64,000 bases of DNA from contig NZ_ATMI01000053.1 of assembly GCF_000439375.1 (NCBI RefSeq), positions 1 to 64,000 on the forward strand, written 5' to 3'. Below are positions 27,445-36,164 of this stretch, one piece after another. The translations under genes were made by a program, and so were the position numbers. The notes beneath the pieces were generated by a model, which saw only the letters and a list, made by a program, of their open reading frames with translations, was not told the DNA's origin and ran no database searches. How positions within the stretch are numbered: the stretch's first letter is position 1; every line of letters begins with the position of its first letter. The DNA is from Tatumella saanichensis (lineage in GTDB: Bacteria > Pseudomonadota > Gammaproteobacteria > Enterobacterales > Enterobacteriaceae).

Positions 27445-28023
27445 TTACTTTTCCATCTCTTTTTCGATCAGCAAGATCAGGATATGGATCACCTTGATGT
27501 GAATTTCCTGGATCCGGTCGGCAAACCCGAAGTGCGGTACACGGATTTCAACATCGGCACTGCCGGCCATTTTACCGCCGTCTTTACCGGTCAGGGTAAT
27601 CACTTTCATGCCCTGCGCCCGAGCCGCTTCGATAGCCTTGATAATATTGGCAGAGTTGCCAGAGGTTGAGATCCCCAGTAATACATCCCCCTGACGGCCC
27701 ACCGCCTGGGTAAAACGGGAAAAGACGTGATCATAGCCAAAGTCATTGCTGACGCAGGAAATATGGCTGACATCTGAGATAGCAATCGCCGGATAGCCGG
27801 GACGGTTTTCACGATAACGGCCGGTCAGTTCTTCTGCAAAATGCATGGCATCGCAGTGGGAACCGCCATTACCGCAGGAGAGTACTTTACCCCCGGCTTT
27901 AAAGCTGTCTGCCAGCAATACGGCTGCCTGCTGGATCGCCTGAATATTGTTTTCATCCTTCAGAAAGTGGTTAAGCGTCTCTGCGGCTTCATTCAGTTCT
28001 GAACGAATAATATCCTGGTACAT
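27445..28023 (-). CDS. gmhA: GmhA (LpcA), sedoheptulose-7-phosphate isomerase
   Basis: The 192-residue length is identical to E. coli. This SIS-domain enzyme converts sedoheptulose 7-phosphate to D-glycero-D-manno-heptose 7-phosphate, the first step of ADP-heptose synthesis for the LPS core. Motifs [29 protein letters not shown] and [10 protein letters not shown] are diagnostic. The downstream interval to yafJ contains a 7-bp stem-loop (27333-27339 with 27345-27351) without a T run. Confidence 0.98.
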   Translation of the reverse strand: MYQDIIRSELNEAAETLNHFLKDENNIQAIQQAAVLLADSFKAGGKVLSCGNGGSHCDAMHFAEELTGRYRENRPGYPAIAISDVSHISCVSNDFGYDHVFSRFTQAVGRQGDVLLGISTSGNSANIIKAIEAARAQGMKVITLTGKDGGKMAGSADVEIRVPHFGFADRIQEIHIKVIHILILLIEKEMEK

Positions 28024-28163
28024 AGGGGGTCCTTAGATCGAAAAATTAACGCCGCCAGTGTAGCCCAACCAGTTTCCAGCGCAAGCCTCTGTGACGGGAT
28101 CCGCCAAAGAGTGTTAGCTCGCTCGCATATCCAACCGTTCACCTAAGCCTAACTACATAGAAA

Positions 28164-28246
28164 AAGCGAGTGAGCACTAATGAAGCCAACACCCAACAAT
28201 GCAGATGCCACCCGCAGGTGGCATCCGTTTGTGGCAGCACTCGCTT
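28164..28246 (-). terminator. Nested stem-loops after mtnK
   Basis: An outer 9-bp stem (28238-28246 with 28164-28172) encloses a perfect inner 9-bp hairpin GATGCCACC/GGTGGCATC (28204-28212 with 28217-28225). On the minus strand the outer stem runs into T5. It begins at the mtnK stop codon and probably terminates mtnK transcription. Confidence 0.6.
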
Positions 28247-29444
28247 AGATCACCTGACGGACCCTTGCCACCAGCGCCTGAGCATCCCCTACGTGAGACG
28301 CCGCCAGTATCAACGTCCGCCCGAGGGTGATCGCATGGCGCAGACAATCAGTGCGCATCATATCATCTTGAATCTGAGTCATATCCGCCACATGCGACAT
28401 GCCGACGGTACGGCGGATCAGTTCCACACCACAATAACCGATGGCATCTCGCCAGACTTTCTGCAAAAAGTGCTGCGCATAGCCGTTGACGGCCAGCGCC
28501 ACATCGTGAGTGTGCTCGGCAGCACGCTTGAGGAAGTCAGCGCGGAAAGTTTCCCACAGCGTCACAATATCCGTGAGACGCTGTTCACGGACATCTGCCG
28601 CTTCACGAGGGGCCAGTAATCCGGGAGCGCCACAGTAGTTCAGTAACAGATTGCCCATTAAGGTACCGATATCAAAGCCCATCGGCCCAAAATAGCCGAA
28701 CTCTGCATCAATAGCTTTCAGTGAGGTATCAGTCACGAACACCGATCCAGAATGAATATCGCCATGCAGTAATGCCTCAGCATGGCTCAGGAAATGTTGC
28801 TTCAGCCCAGCCACCGCCACTCTTAACTCAGCATCCTCGCGCAGCGACGCCACCAGAGGCTCCAGTGCCGACGGATAGCTGTTACGCGGATGATCGGTAT
28901 AAGGATCATTGAAGAACAGGTCTTCGGTGATCTCACACATTTCGGTATTGATAAACTGCGCAACCTGCTGCTTTTTCTGAGCGGCAGCCAGGGCAAAATC
29001 AGAAGTCGAGAACAGCACCGCTGACAGATACTCTCCTAACTGGCGAGCCGCTTCGGGATAATGTTTACCGCTGACTAACTCACCACGCCAGATTTTATGG
29101 TCGGAAAGATCTTCCATAACCATTACTGCAAGCTCAGCATCGTAATGCGTCACCTGCACTGTATACTGCGGGCTATAACGATAATGTTCGGTCAGCGTTT
29201 CGGCTTCGAGGCGCGCACGGTCAAGGGTGAGCGGCCAAGATTCTCCAACGCAGCGGACATAGGGTAGCGCCTGTTTCACAATCACACGACTGATACCCTG
29301 CTGATCCAGAATTTTGAATACCAGATTCAGATTACCATCACCAATTTCCTGTGCGCTGACTAGCGTTTCAGGGTTTCCCAGCCCAGAAAACTGCCTCGCA
29401 TATTCCACGGCATCGGTGGCAGTAAAGGTACGGTATTGCGACAT
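28245..29444 (-). CDS. mtnK: MtnK, 5-methylthioribose kinase
   Basis: A 399-residue protein of the usual MtnK length. It phosphorylates 5-methylthioribose at C1, the entry step of methionine salvage in enterobacteria, using MTR made by MTA/SAH nucleosidase. Protein-kinase-like motifs are visible: [25 protein letters not shown] (catalytic loop) and [16 protein letters not shown] (metal-binding DFG-like site). It diverges from mtnA; a MetJ-type operator lies between them. Confidence 0.96.
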   Translation of the reverse strand: MSQYRTFTATDAVEYARQFSGLGNPETLVSAQEIGDGNLNLVFKILDQQGISRVIVKQALPYVRCVGESWPLTLDRARLEAETLTEHYRYSPQYTVQVTHYDAELAVMVMEDLSDHKIWRGELVSGKHYPEAARQLGEYLSAVLFSTSDFALAAAQKKQQVAQFINTEMCEITEDLFFNDPYTDHPRNSYPSALEPLVASLREDAELRVAVAGLKQHFLSHAEALLHGDIHSGSVFVTDTSLKAIDAEFGYFGPMGFDIGTLMGNLLLNYCGAPGLLAPREAADVREQRLTDIVTLWETFRADFLKRAAEHTHDVALAVNGYAQHFLQKVWRDAIGYCGVELIRRTVGMSHVADMTQIQDDMMRTDCLRHAITLGRTLILAASHVGDAQALVARVRQVI

Positions 29445-29488
29445 TGTGGCTTTCCTCTCAGATCCCGGCCGGATAACTTAGGCCTTTC

Positions 29489-29504
29489 AGACGTCTACAC
29501 TTCT
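29489..29504. promoter_or_regulatory. MetJ operator between mtnK and mtnA
   Basis: Two tandem 8-base met boxes: AGACGTCT (8 of 8 to consensus) followed by ACACTTCT (6 of 8). MetJ with S-adenosylmethionine needs at least two adjacent boxes. The site lies in the 115-bp shared promoter region of the divergent mtnK and mtnA genes. Confidence 0.8.
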
Positions 29505-29562
29505 ATTATGCGCCGTATATTGGCATACTCATTGCCAGTGAAGCAAACCGGAAATAATTTTG

Positions 29563-30588
29563 ATGCAAACTCTGCAAACAACCAGCCTGAGAATTACTGA
29601 TAACCAGCTGTGGATCCTTGACCAGCAGGCGCTACCTCAGGAAAAAAACTGGCTCCCTGCCGCCACCACCGACCAGTTGGTCGCCCATATTCATGCCCTG
29701 CGCGTACGCGGTGCGCCGCTGATTGGCTTATCGGCCTCACTGCTGTTGGCGTTACAGGCTGAACAGGGAATGTCGCAGCAGGCGCTGCACACCTCATTAG
29801 CCACCCTGCGCGCCTCGCGGCCAACGGCGGTGAATCTGATGAATAATCTCGACCGTATGAAGCAGGCCCTGGAAGGCACTGATTATATCAATGCCATGGT
29901 CAGAGAAGCCCAGCGTCTGATCGAAGAGGACCGGCAGCTGTGTGATAATATTGCCCACGCCGGGACACCACTGGTCAACGCCGACAGCCGTATTCTCACT
30001 CACTGTAATACCGGCGGGCTGGCAACCGCAGGCAGTGGTACAGCACTGGGTGTCATCAGTCACGCGTGGCAGCAAGGTAAGGTCCAACATGTGTGGGTGG
30101 GAGAAACGCGCCCACTGTTACAGGGAGGACGTCTGACCGCATGGGAACTCACTGAAAAGGGCATCCCTTGTCAACTGATCACCGACAGCATGGCCGCGGC
30201 CTTAATGGCGGAAGGTCAGGTGGATGCCGTATGGGTCGGCGCAGACCGTATTGCCGCTAACGGCGATGTGGCCAACAAAATCGGCACCTACAGTCTGGCG
30301 GTGCTGGCCCATTATCACCGTGTTCCTTTCTATGTGGCCGCACCACATACCACTATCGACCGACACTGTCTCTCTGGAAAAGAGATCCCGATTGAACAGC
30401 GGGCCGCCAGTGAAATAACAGGTGTATCCGGTAGCTTTGGCGCAGTACAGTGGGCACCAGAAGGTATTTCGGTCCACAATCCGGCGTTCGATGTCACTCC
30501 GGCGGCGCTGATCAGTGGCTGGGTGCTGGATACCGGCTGCGTCACGCCGCAGCAGGTTACTGAGGGTTTTTTCCGCTCTGCAGAGTAA
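29563..30588 (+). CDS. mtnA: MtnA, 5-methylthioribose-1-phosphate isomerase
   Basis: A 341-residue eIF2B-alpha-like isomerase converting MTR-1-phosphate to methylthioribulose-1-phosphate. [30 protein letters not shown] (catalytic Cys) and [23 protein letters not shown] (catalytic Asp) are present. The ATG at 29563 is preferred over the TTG one codon upstream by alignment with Klebsiella MtnA. It runs convergent with mtnD; a GC-rich stem-loop (30611-30629) lies between them. Confidence 0.97.
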   Translation: MQTLQTTSLRITDNQLWILDQQALPQEKNWLPAATTDQLVAHIHALRVRGAPLIGLSASLLLALQAEQGMSQQALHTSLATLRASRPTAVNLMNNLDRMKQALEGTDYINAMVREAQRLIEEDRQLCDNIAHAGTPLVNADSRILTHCNTGGLATAGSGTALGVISHAWQQGKVQHVWVGETRPLLQGGRLTAWELTEKGIPCQLITDSMAAALMAEGQVDAVWVGADRIAANGDVANKIGTYSLAVLAHYHRVPFYVAAPHTTIDRHCLSGKEIPIEQRAASEITGVSGSFGAVQWAPEGISVHNPAFDVTPAALISGWVLDTGCVTPQQVTEGFFRSAE

Positions 30589-30610
30589 ACCCCTTATCTG
30601 CATAGCGATT

Positions 30611-30629
30611 CCCCCGCTGTCCGCGGGGG
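30611..30629. other. GC-rich stem-loop between convergent mtnA and mtnD
   Basis: CCCCCGC pairs with GCGGGGG around 5 bases. There is no T run on either side, so it is not a classical intrinsic terminator, but it is the only structure separating the two convergent genes. Confidence 0.5.
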
Positions 30630-30641
30630 ATGTCCGCGACG

Positions 30642-31184
30642 TTATGGTAGACGCGGGTAGCTGTCGGCAATGGCATCGCCAGTAAAGCGAGCGATCCACC
30701 CTTCTGGGTTATCAAAAATGCGGATCGCCGTAAAATCCGGCTGTGATCCCATATCGAACCAGTGTGGCGTTCCCGCAGGCACCGAGATCAGATCATTCTT
30801 TTCACAGAGGATCTGATAGATATGATCGTCAATATGCAGGCAAAACAATCCGGCCCCCTCGACAAAGAAACGAACTTCATCCTCGCCATGGGTATGCTCT
30901 GAAAGAAACTTCTCACGCAGTGCCTGCTTATCCGGATGGTTAGCACCCATGCTGATCACATCCCAGCTTTTGTAGCCTTTCTCTGCCACCAGTTTTTCAA
31001 TTTCATGCTGATAAGCCTTAAGCACCGTCTCAGCCGTCGGGTCGCTGCCCAACTCACGATCAGCGGCCCAGCGTTCAAAACGGATATGCAGTGCGGCCAG
31101 TTTGTCGCGGATCTGTGCCGCATCTTCACTTTGCCAGACAGGCTGGCTGGCATCGTTATCAGTAAAAATGGTTAATGCACTCAT
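30642..31184 (-). CDS. mtnD: MtnD, acireductone dioxygenase
   Basis: With this start the protein is 180 residues, the enterobacterial length. It is a cupin that oxidises acireductone; the Fe form gives formate and 4-methylthio-2-oxobutanoate, the Ni form an off-pathway product. Metal ligands are visible as H97, H99, E103 ([13 protein letters not shown]) and H141 (GTPHWFDMG). A longer frame from 31238 runs back into mtnC and is rejected; the ATG at 31184 comes one base after the mtnC stop, so translation is coupled. Confidence 0.97.
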   Translation of the reverse strand: MSALTIFTDNDASQPVWQSEDAAQIRDKLAALHIRFERWAADRELGSDPTAETVLKAYQHEIEKLVAEKGYKSWDVISMGANHPDKQALREKFLSEHTHGEDEVRFFVEGAGLFCLHIDDHIYQILCEKNDLISVPAGTPHWFDMGSQPDFTAIRIFDNPEGWIARFTGDAIADSYPRLP

Positions 31185-31185
31185 C

Positions 31186-31869
31186 TTACACACTCTCCAC
31201 GCTGATCTGATCAAAGCGGCTGACCTGAGGATGAACACTGTCGTGATCAGCGTCGCCGCGGATTAACTGTACGGTTTTCCAGCCGGCGGCACGGGCTGCA
31301 TCCAGTTCTTGATGGATATCGGACAGAAACAGGATCTGCTCTGCTTCCAAGCCCAGTTGCTTGCCAATATTTTGGTAAGAGATCGTTTCTCTTTTTGCTC
31401 CGACACGGGTATCGAAATAACCGCTGAACAAGCCGGTAATATCCCCCGCATCGCTATAACCGAACAACAGCTTCTGTGCTGGCACCGATCCGGAAGAGTA
31501 GACATTTAGCGCAATTCCCTGCTCATGCCACTGTTTCAAGGCGGGTAACACGTCTGCATACAGGTGCCCGGTAAAATCACCGCTCACATACCCTTCACGC
31601 CAGATCATTCCCTGTAAGGATTTCAGCGCCGTCGATTTACGATCTTCATCCATAAAACGGTACAAAGTGTCGATCAGATCAGCCGTAGTTGCTTGTGGCT
31701 GATGGGTTTCATCTCGCAGGCTTTCCAAGATCGCAGCCACTTCCGGCGTGTGCTGGTGCTCGGTGACAAAGCTCTCCAGACGCTGACGCGCATAAGGAAA
31801 TAACACCTGGTGTACAAAGCGGATATCACTGGTCGTCCCTTCAATGTCCGTCACAATCGCGCGTATCAT
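31186..31869 (-). CDS. mtnC: MtnC, enolase-phosphatase E1
   Basis: A 227-residue HAD-superfamily enzyme that both enolises and dephosphorylates 2,3-diketo-5-methylthiopentyl-1-phosphate to acireductone. The nucleophile motif is [10 protein letters not shown] with D8 and E10; [17 protein letters not shown] is motif II and [19 protein letters not shown] motifs III/IV. It is followed one base later by mtnD. Its substrate needs the dehydratase MtnB, which is not in this locus. Confidence 0.97.
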   Translation of the reverse strand: MIRAIVTDIEGTTSDIRFVHQVLFPYARQRLESFVTEHQHTPEVAAILESLRDETHQPQATTADLIDTLYRFMDEDRKSTALKSLQGMIWREGYVSGDFTGHLYADVLPALKQWHEQGIALNVYSSGSVPAQKLLFGYSDAGDITGLFSGYFDTRVGAKRETISYQNIGKQLGLEAEQILFLSDIHQELDAARAAGWKTVQLIRGDADHDSVHPQVSRFDQISVESV

Positions 31870-31947
31870 TCAACCTCCGCAGCATAGCTGCCTATAATGT
31901 GCAGAAAAGCCTGATGATTATCAGGTCGGGGGTTCTGCAAAGTGTTT

Positions 31948-31963
31948 AGCCGTCTAAGCGTCT
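31948..31963. promoter_or_regulatory. MetJ operator between mtnC and mtnE
   Basis: Two tandem 8-base met boxes: AGCCGTCT (7 of 8) and AAGCGTCT (6 of 8). The site lies in the 200-bp region between divergent mtnCD and mtnE, the second shared promoter of the methionine-salvage locus. Confidence 0.72.
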
Positions 31964-32069
31964 TCATTGCCAAATTCTAGCATCCTGTTTATAGTGGCAT
32001 CAATAAAGGCTTCGGTCATTCCAAGATTTATCATTCACAACACCCGCCGCGGATAAGGCAGAATTAAAC

Positions 32070-33230
32070 ATGACGCAGCAGACTTTCACTCCCGACAGTA
32101 AACTTCCGGCCCTTGGCACTACCATTTTCAGCCAGATGAGCGCCCTGGCGCAGCAGCATCAGGCCATCAACCTGTCTCAAGGTTTTCCTGATTTTGATGG
32201 CCCGGTTTATCTGCAAAAGCAGTTAGCGTGGTATGTCAGCCAAGGTGCCAACCAGTATGCGCCAATGACCGGAGTGCAGCCACTGCGTGAAGCCATTGCG
32301 GAGAAAACAGCACGCTGCTACGGTTATACACCGGACGTTAACACCGATATTACCGTCACTGCCGGGGCAACCGAAGCGCTGTTTGCTGCCATTACCGCAC
32401 TGGTTCGTCCCGGCGATGAAGTGATTTGTTTTGACCCAAGCTATGACAGCTATGCGCCGGCGGTGGAACTGTCCGGCGGGATCCTCAAGCGGATCGCCCT
32501 GCAGCCCCCGGGCTTCCGCCCTGACTGGCAAGCCTTTGCCGACTTACTGTCCGACAAAACCCGGTTGGTGATCCTGAATACCCCACACAACCCGACGGCT
32601 ACCGTCTGGCAGCAGAGTGATTTCGAAGCCTTATGGCAGGCCATTGGTCAGCAGGAAACCTACGTACTGAGTGATGAAGTCTACGAGCATATCTGCTTTG
32701 CCAAAAACGGTCATTACAGCATCCTGCAACATCCACAACTGCGCCAGCGTGGGATCGCGGTCTCCTCTTTCGGTAAAACCTTTCATATGACAGGTTGGAA
32801 AGTGGGATACTGTGTGGCACCCGCAGCCATTTCTGCTGAAATCCGTAAGGTACATCAGTACCTGACCTTCGCGGTCAATACTCCTGCCCAGTTCGCTTTA
32901 GCCGATATGCTGCACCAAGCGCCGGAGCATTATTTAGAACTGCCAGGATTTTATCAGCAACGTCGCGATTTTCTGGTCAATGCGCTGCAGGACAGCCGTT
33001 TCAAGATCCTGCCCTGTGAAGGGACCTACTTCCTGCTACTTGATTACAGTGATATTTCTGACTTGGATGATGTCAGTTTTTGCCAGTGGCTAACCAAAGA
33101 AGTCGGTGTAGCGGCGATCCCATTATCGGTATTCTGTGCCGGTGAATTCCCTCATAAACTGATCCGTCTCTGTTTTGCTAAACAGGAACATACACTGGCT
33201 GCGGCCGCGGAGCGCTTATGTCAGATTTAA
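32070..33230 (+). CDS. mtnE: MtnE-type methionine aminotransferase (YbdL-like)
   Basis: A 386-residue PLP aminotransferase that closes methionine salvage by transaminating 4-methylthio-2-oxobutanoate to methionine. NTPHNPTA lies near 170, SDEVYEH near 201-207, and the PLP lysine is K236 in SSFGKTFHMTGW. Genome context and the downstream omega-amidase favour glutamine as amino donor. It diverges from mtnCD across a MetJ site; the last 13 bp overlap the omega-amidase start. A diverged paralogue is encoded at 11211-12377. Confidence 0.93.
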   Translation: MTQQTFTPDSKLPALGTTIFSQMSALAQQHQAINLSQGFPDFDGPVYLQKQLAWYVSQGANQYAPMTGVQPLREAIAEKTARCYGYTPDVNTDITVTAGATEALFAAITALVRPGDEVICFDPSYDSYAPAVELSGGILKRIALQPPGFRPDWQAFADLLSDKTRLVILNTPHNPTATVWQQSDFEALWQAIGQQETYVLSDEVYEHICFAKNGHYSILQHPQLRQRGIAVSSFGKTFHMTGWKVGYCVAPAAISAEIRKVHQYLTFAVNTPAQFALADMLHQAPEHYLELPGFYQQRRDFLVNALQDSRFKILPCEGTYFLLLDYSDISDLDDVSFCQWLTKEVGVAAIPLSVFCAGEFPHKLIRLCFAKQEHTLAAAAERLCQI

Positions 33231-33994
33231 AAGTCAGCTTATTGCAACAACCCTTAGTATGGATGGACGGTGAAGCCAACTTCCGTCATTTTGAACAGGT
33301 ATTACAGCAAGTACCGGACAGTGATTTGATCATCCTTCCGGAAATGTTCACTACCGGTTTTGCCATGGAAGCCGCTAAAAGTTCCTTACCAGAACCGGTG
33401 GTGATTGCCTGGCTGACGGAGCAGGCGAAAAAATACGATGCTCTGATCGGCGGCAGCGTCGCCCTAACGCCGGCCGAAGGTGAAGGGTCGGTTAACCGTT
33501 TCCTGCTGGTCAGCCCCGCAGGCGAAGTCCATCGTTATGACAAACGCCATCTGTTCCGGATGGGGGAAGAACATCATTTTTATCAGGCTGGCAATCAGCG
33601 GGTGATCATTGAATGGCGGGGCTTTCGTATCCTGCCACAGATCTGCTATGACCTACGTTTCCCAGTGTTCGCCCGTAACCGTAACGATTACGACTTGGCG
33701 CTGTATATTGCGAGCTGGCCAGCCGCCCGTAGTGCACACTGGCAGGCGCTATTACTGGCGCGAGCTATCGAGAACCAGGCCTATGTCCTTGGCTGTAACC
33801 GTGTCGGCGAAGATGCCAATCAACTCAGTTACAGTGGCGACAGCCGCATCATTAGCCCGACCGGCGAGTTCTTGGCCTGTGCGGAGCCTCATGTAGCGAC
33901 CGTCAGCAGCGCAGTGCTGTCCTTGGAAGCGTTACAGGCCTACCGCGAACGTTTCCCCGCATGGCGCGATGCAGATGCTTTTACCCTGAATTAA
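33218..33994 (+). CDS. yafV: Omega-amidase, Nit2/YafV family
   Basis: A 258-residue carbon-nitrogen hydrolase. The catalytic Glu-Lys-Cys triad is visible at E42 (ILPEMFTTGF), K109 (YDKRHLF) and C143 (QICYDLRFPVF). Omega-amidases hydrolyse alpha-ketoglutaramate, the product of glutamine transamination, to 2-oxoglutarate and ammonia, which pulls the reversible transaminase forward. It starts inside the end of mtnE (13-bp overlap), so the two proteins are made together. A strong terminator follows. Confidence 0.92.
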   Translation: MSDLKVSLLQQPLVWMDGEANFRHFEQVLQQVPDSDLIILPEMFTTGFAMEAAKSSLPEPVVIAWLTEQAKKYDALIGGSVALTPAEGEGSVNRFLLVSPAGEVHRYDKRHLFRMGEEHHFYQAGNQRVIIEWRGFRILPQICYDLRFPVFARNRNDYDLALYIASWPAARSAHWQALLLARAIENQAYVLGCNRVGEDANQLSYSGDSRIISPTGEFLACAEPHVATVSSAVLSLEALQAYRERFPAWRDADAFTLN

Positions 33995-33998
33995 GGGG

Positions 33999-34031
33999 AA
34001 AAAAACGGGTCACTGAGTGACCCGTTTTTTT
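33999..34031. terminator. Bidirectional terminator between the mtn and ureide operons
   Basis: A near-perfect palindrome centred on 34015: ACGGGTCACT and AGTGACCCGT (34005-34025), flanked by A6 and T7. It serves the omega-amidase gene on the plus strand and uraH on the minus strand. Confidence 0.95.
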
Positions 34032-34040
34032 CAACACCAC

Positions 34041-34376
34041 TTAACTGCCACGATAGGTCGACCATGCCCAAGGGGTGATCACAAACGGCAGATGATAGTG
34101 ACTCCCCGCCTCCGGGATCACAAAATCAATCTGCGCGGTCAGGTAGAGCGACTGTCGGCCTGTCACCGCAAAATAATCACCGATTTCTGCCGTCAGACGG
34201 TAATGCCCCGGCGTCACCGGTTCCGGTGTCAGGGTTTTTAGACGACCGTCACTGTCTGTCTTGCCCGTCGCCAATTCAGACCAGCCTTCCGGCGACTGCT
34301 GTTCAAGCACAATCCGCACATCACGGGCCGGTTTTCCTAGCGCGGTGTCCAGAATATGGGTGGTAATGGTGCTCAT
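34041..34376 (-). CDS. uraH: UraH, 5-hydroxyisourate hydrolase
   Basis: A 111-residue transthyretin-like protein. It hydrolyses 5-hydroxyisourate to OHCU in urate breakdown. The N-terminal HILDTALGKPARDV contains the catalytic His7, and the C-terminus is YRGS, the hallmark that separates HIU hydrolases from transthyretin. No signal peptide, so it is cytosolic. Its ATG overlaps the uraD stop (ATGA). It is the last gene of the minus-strand ureide operon. Confidence 0.96.
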   Translation of the reverse strand: MSTITTHILDTALGKPARDVRIVLEQQSPEGWSELATGKTDSDGRLKTLTPEPVTPGHYRLTAEIGDYFAVTGRQSLYLTAQIDFVIPEAGSHYHLPFVITPWAWSTYRGS

Positions 34377-34867
34377 AGCAAAACCTCCTGTAATCGCAAT
34401 AACGTTATTTCACGTAATTGCTGCAGAGTTTCAGGCAGCTCTTCATTATCGCTATTTTTCAGCCGTTGCTGCAAACACGCGAGGATCTCCTGTGGACTGC
34501 GTCCCTTGGCGCGGATCAGAAAAATACGACCAAAACGTGCTTCATAGGCACGGTTACCTGCGGCCATTGCCTGTTTCACCACATCGTCCGCACTCAGTAC
34601 CGAAGCCTGCTCACTGCGTGACGCTTGATGATGCGCCTGTTCTCCTTGAGCTTGTTCACCGATACGCGGATGCGCACTTAGGGCTTCCATCAGCTCCGGC
34701 AATTGCCAGTGCATAGAAAGTTGTTCTGCCACGGTCAACGCCTGCTCACTGCTGTCAAAAGGCCGGGCGGCAACCAGTTGCTGTTGCCAAGCATTAATCG
34801 CCACACAGGGTGCAACAGCTGCTAATGCCTCGGCGACCGTCAGGGCATTAAATTGCTCAATATTCAT
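34373..34867 (-). CDS. uraD: UraD, OHCU decarboxylase
   Basis: A 164-residue all-helical OHCU decarboxylase that makes S-(+)-allantoin from the UraH product. The catalytic-site motif SAHPRIG has H66, and the family signature NRAYEARFGRIFLIRAKGRSPQEIL is intact. It overlaps uraH by 4 bases and follows hpxK by 28 bp. UraH and UraD together handle unstable intermediates of urate oxidation, yet no urate hydroxylase is encoded in the window. Confidence 0.96.
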   Translation of the reverse strand: MNIEQFNALTVAEALAAVAPCVAINAWQQQLVAARPFDSSEQALTVAEQLSMHWQLPELMEALSAHPRIGEQAQGEQAHHQASRSEQASVLSADDVVKQAMAAGNRAYEARFGRIFLIRAKGRSPQEILACLQQRLKNSDNEELPETLQQLREITLLRLQEVLL

Positions 34868-34895
34868 GACACTTCCTCAATGGATATCCGCAGGG

Positions 34896-36164
34896 TTAGG
34901 CCAGATGATGTCGTTCGGCCACACCCAATATCGCCAGTAGATAAGCATGGATAGCCAGTGCCACATCCTCAGTGGTAACGGACTCTGCCGGATGATGACT
35001 GATCCCACCGGCACAACGAACAAACAACATCGCCACAGGCCAACATTCAGCGATGGCAATCGCATCATGCCCTGCGCCGCTAGGCAACAACATCGATTTA
35101 CCCTGCACCGCCGTCACCGCATCACTGAGAGCATCGCGTAAACCGCTGTCACAGGTGGTGGCCGGTATACCGTAGAATTGCTCGGCGCTGAAGGTCAAAC
35201 CGCGCCGGGCGGCAATCGCCTCGGCTTCCTGTAACAGTTGCTGTAGCAAGTTTTGTAAGGGTTCATCCTCTGGCCCACGGATATCCAACGATAATTGGAC
35301 CTCTCCGGGGATCACATTGACTGCGCCGGGGGCACAGGACAGCGTCCCGACGGTTGCCACCAACTGTGGGTCAGCCGCTTGAGTCTGCTGCTCGATAAAT
35401 ACCATCCATTCTGCCGCCGCCGCTAACGCATCTTTGCGGTGGGTCATTGGCACCGTCCCAGCATGTCCTGCCATGCCGGTAAAGCAACAGTTCAAACGGC
35501 GTGCGCCGTTAATGGCAGTCACCACGCCCAGCGCCAACTCGGCGTCTTCCAAGCACGGCCCTTGTTCAATATGCAGTTCCAGATACGCGATGAATTCGTC
35601 ACGGCGGCGGGCAGCGTGGTGGATCTCTGCCGCATTCAGTCCAAGCTGTTGCATCGCCTGCGCCACGGTGATCCCCTGCTGATCCGGATGATCCACCCAA
35701 CTCTCCGGCCAGCGTCCGGTGATCCCTTTACTGCCCAGCAGGGTGATCCCAAAGCGAGTGCCTTCTTCATCGGCAAATCCAACAATCTCAATGGCGACCG
35801 GTAGCCGTTTCTGTTGTTGATTCAGCCAACTGACCGTTTCAATCGCCGTCAGTACCCCTAGTGGGCCATCATATTTACCGGCATTACGCACACTGTCCAG
35901 ATGAGAACCCAGTAAGATCGCTGGTGCACCGGCGGTCAATCCTTCATAACGGCCACAGATATTGCCGACCTGATCTTGCCAAACTCGCATACCTGCCTGC
36001 TCCATCCATTGCGCCACTTGCTGATTAGCACGTAGATGTTCCGCTGACAAATAAACCCGAGTCAGTTGACCCGGCGTTTCACTGATAGATGCCAGTGTCT
36101 CGCAACGGGCCATCGCCCGCTCACCGGCCTGTTGCGCCTGTTCGACGCTCATCGGATTAGCCAT
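34896..36164 (-). CDS. hpxK: HpxK, allantoate amidohydrolase
   Basis: With this start the protein is 422 residues. This M20-family metalloamidase turns allantoate into ureidoglycine, CO2 and ammonia. Metal-binding motifs are GSHLDSVRNAGKYDGPLGV, GFADEEGTRFG and HIEQGPCLE, with the C-terminal PSGAGHDA. The reading frame could be extended to 36212, but that part overlaps hpxJ in another frame; the ATG at 36164 overlaps the hpxJ stop by 8 bp, and one at 36152 is an alternative. Confidence 0.93.
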   Translation of the reverse strand: MANPMSVEQAQQAGERAMARCETLASISETPGQLTRVYLSAEHLRANQQVAQWMEQAGMRVWQDQVGNICGRYEGLTAGAPAILLGSHLDSVRNAGKYDGPLGVLTAIETVSWLNQQQKRLPVAIEIVGFADEEGTRFGITLLGSKGITGRWPESWVDHPDQQGITVAQAMQQLGLNAAEIHHAARRRDEFIAYLELHIEQGPCLEDAELALGVVTAINGARRLNCCFTGMAGHAGTVPMTHRKDALAAAAEWMVFIEQQTQAADPQLVATVGTLSCAPGAVNVIPGEVQLSLDIRGPEDEPLQNLLQQLLQEAEAIAARRGLTFSAEQFYGIPATTCDSGLRDALSDAVTAVQGKSMLLPSGAGHDAIAIAECWPVAMLFVRCAGGISHHPAESVTTEDVALAIHAYLLAILGVAERHHLA

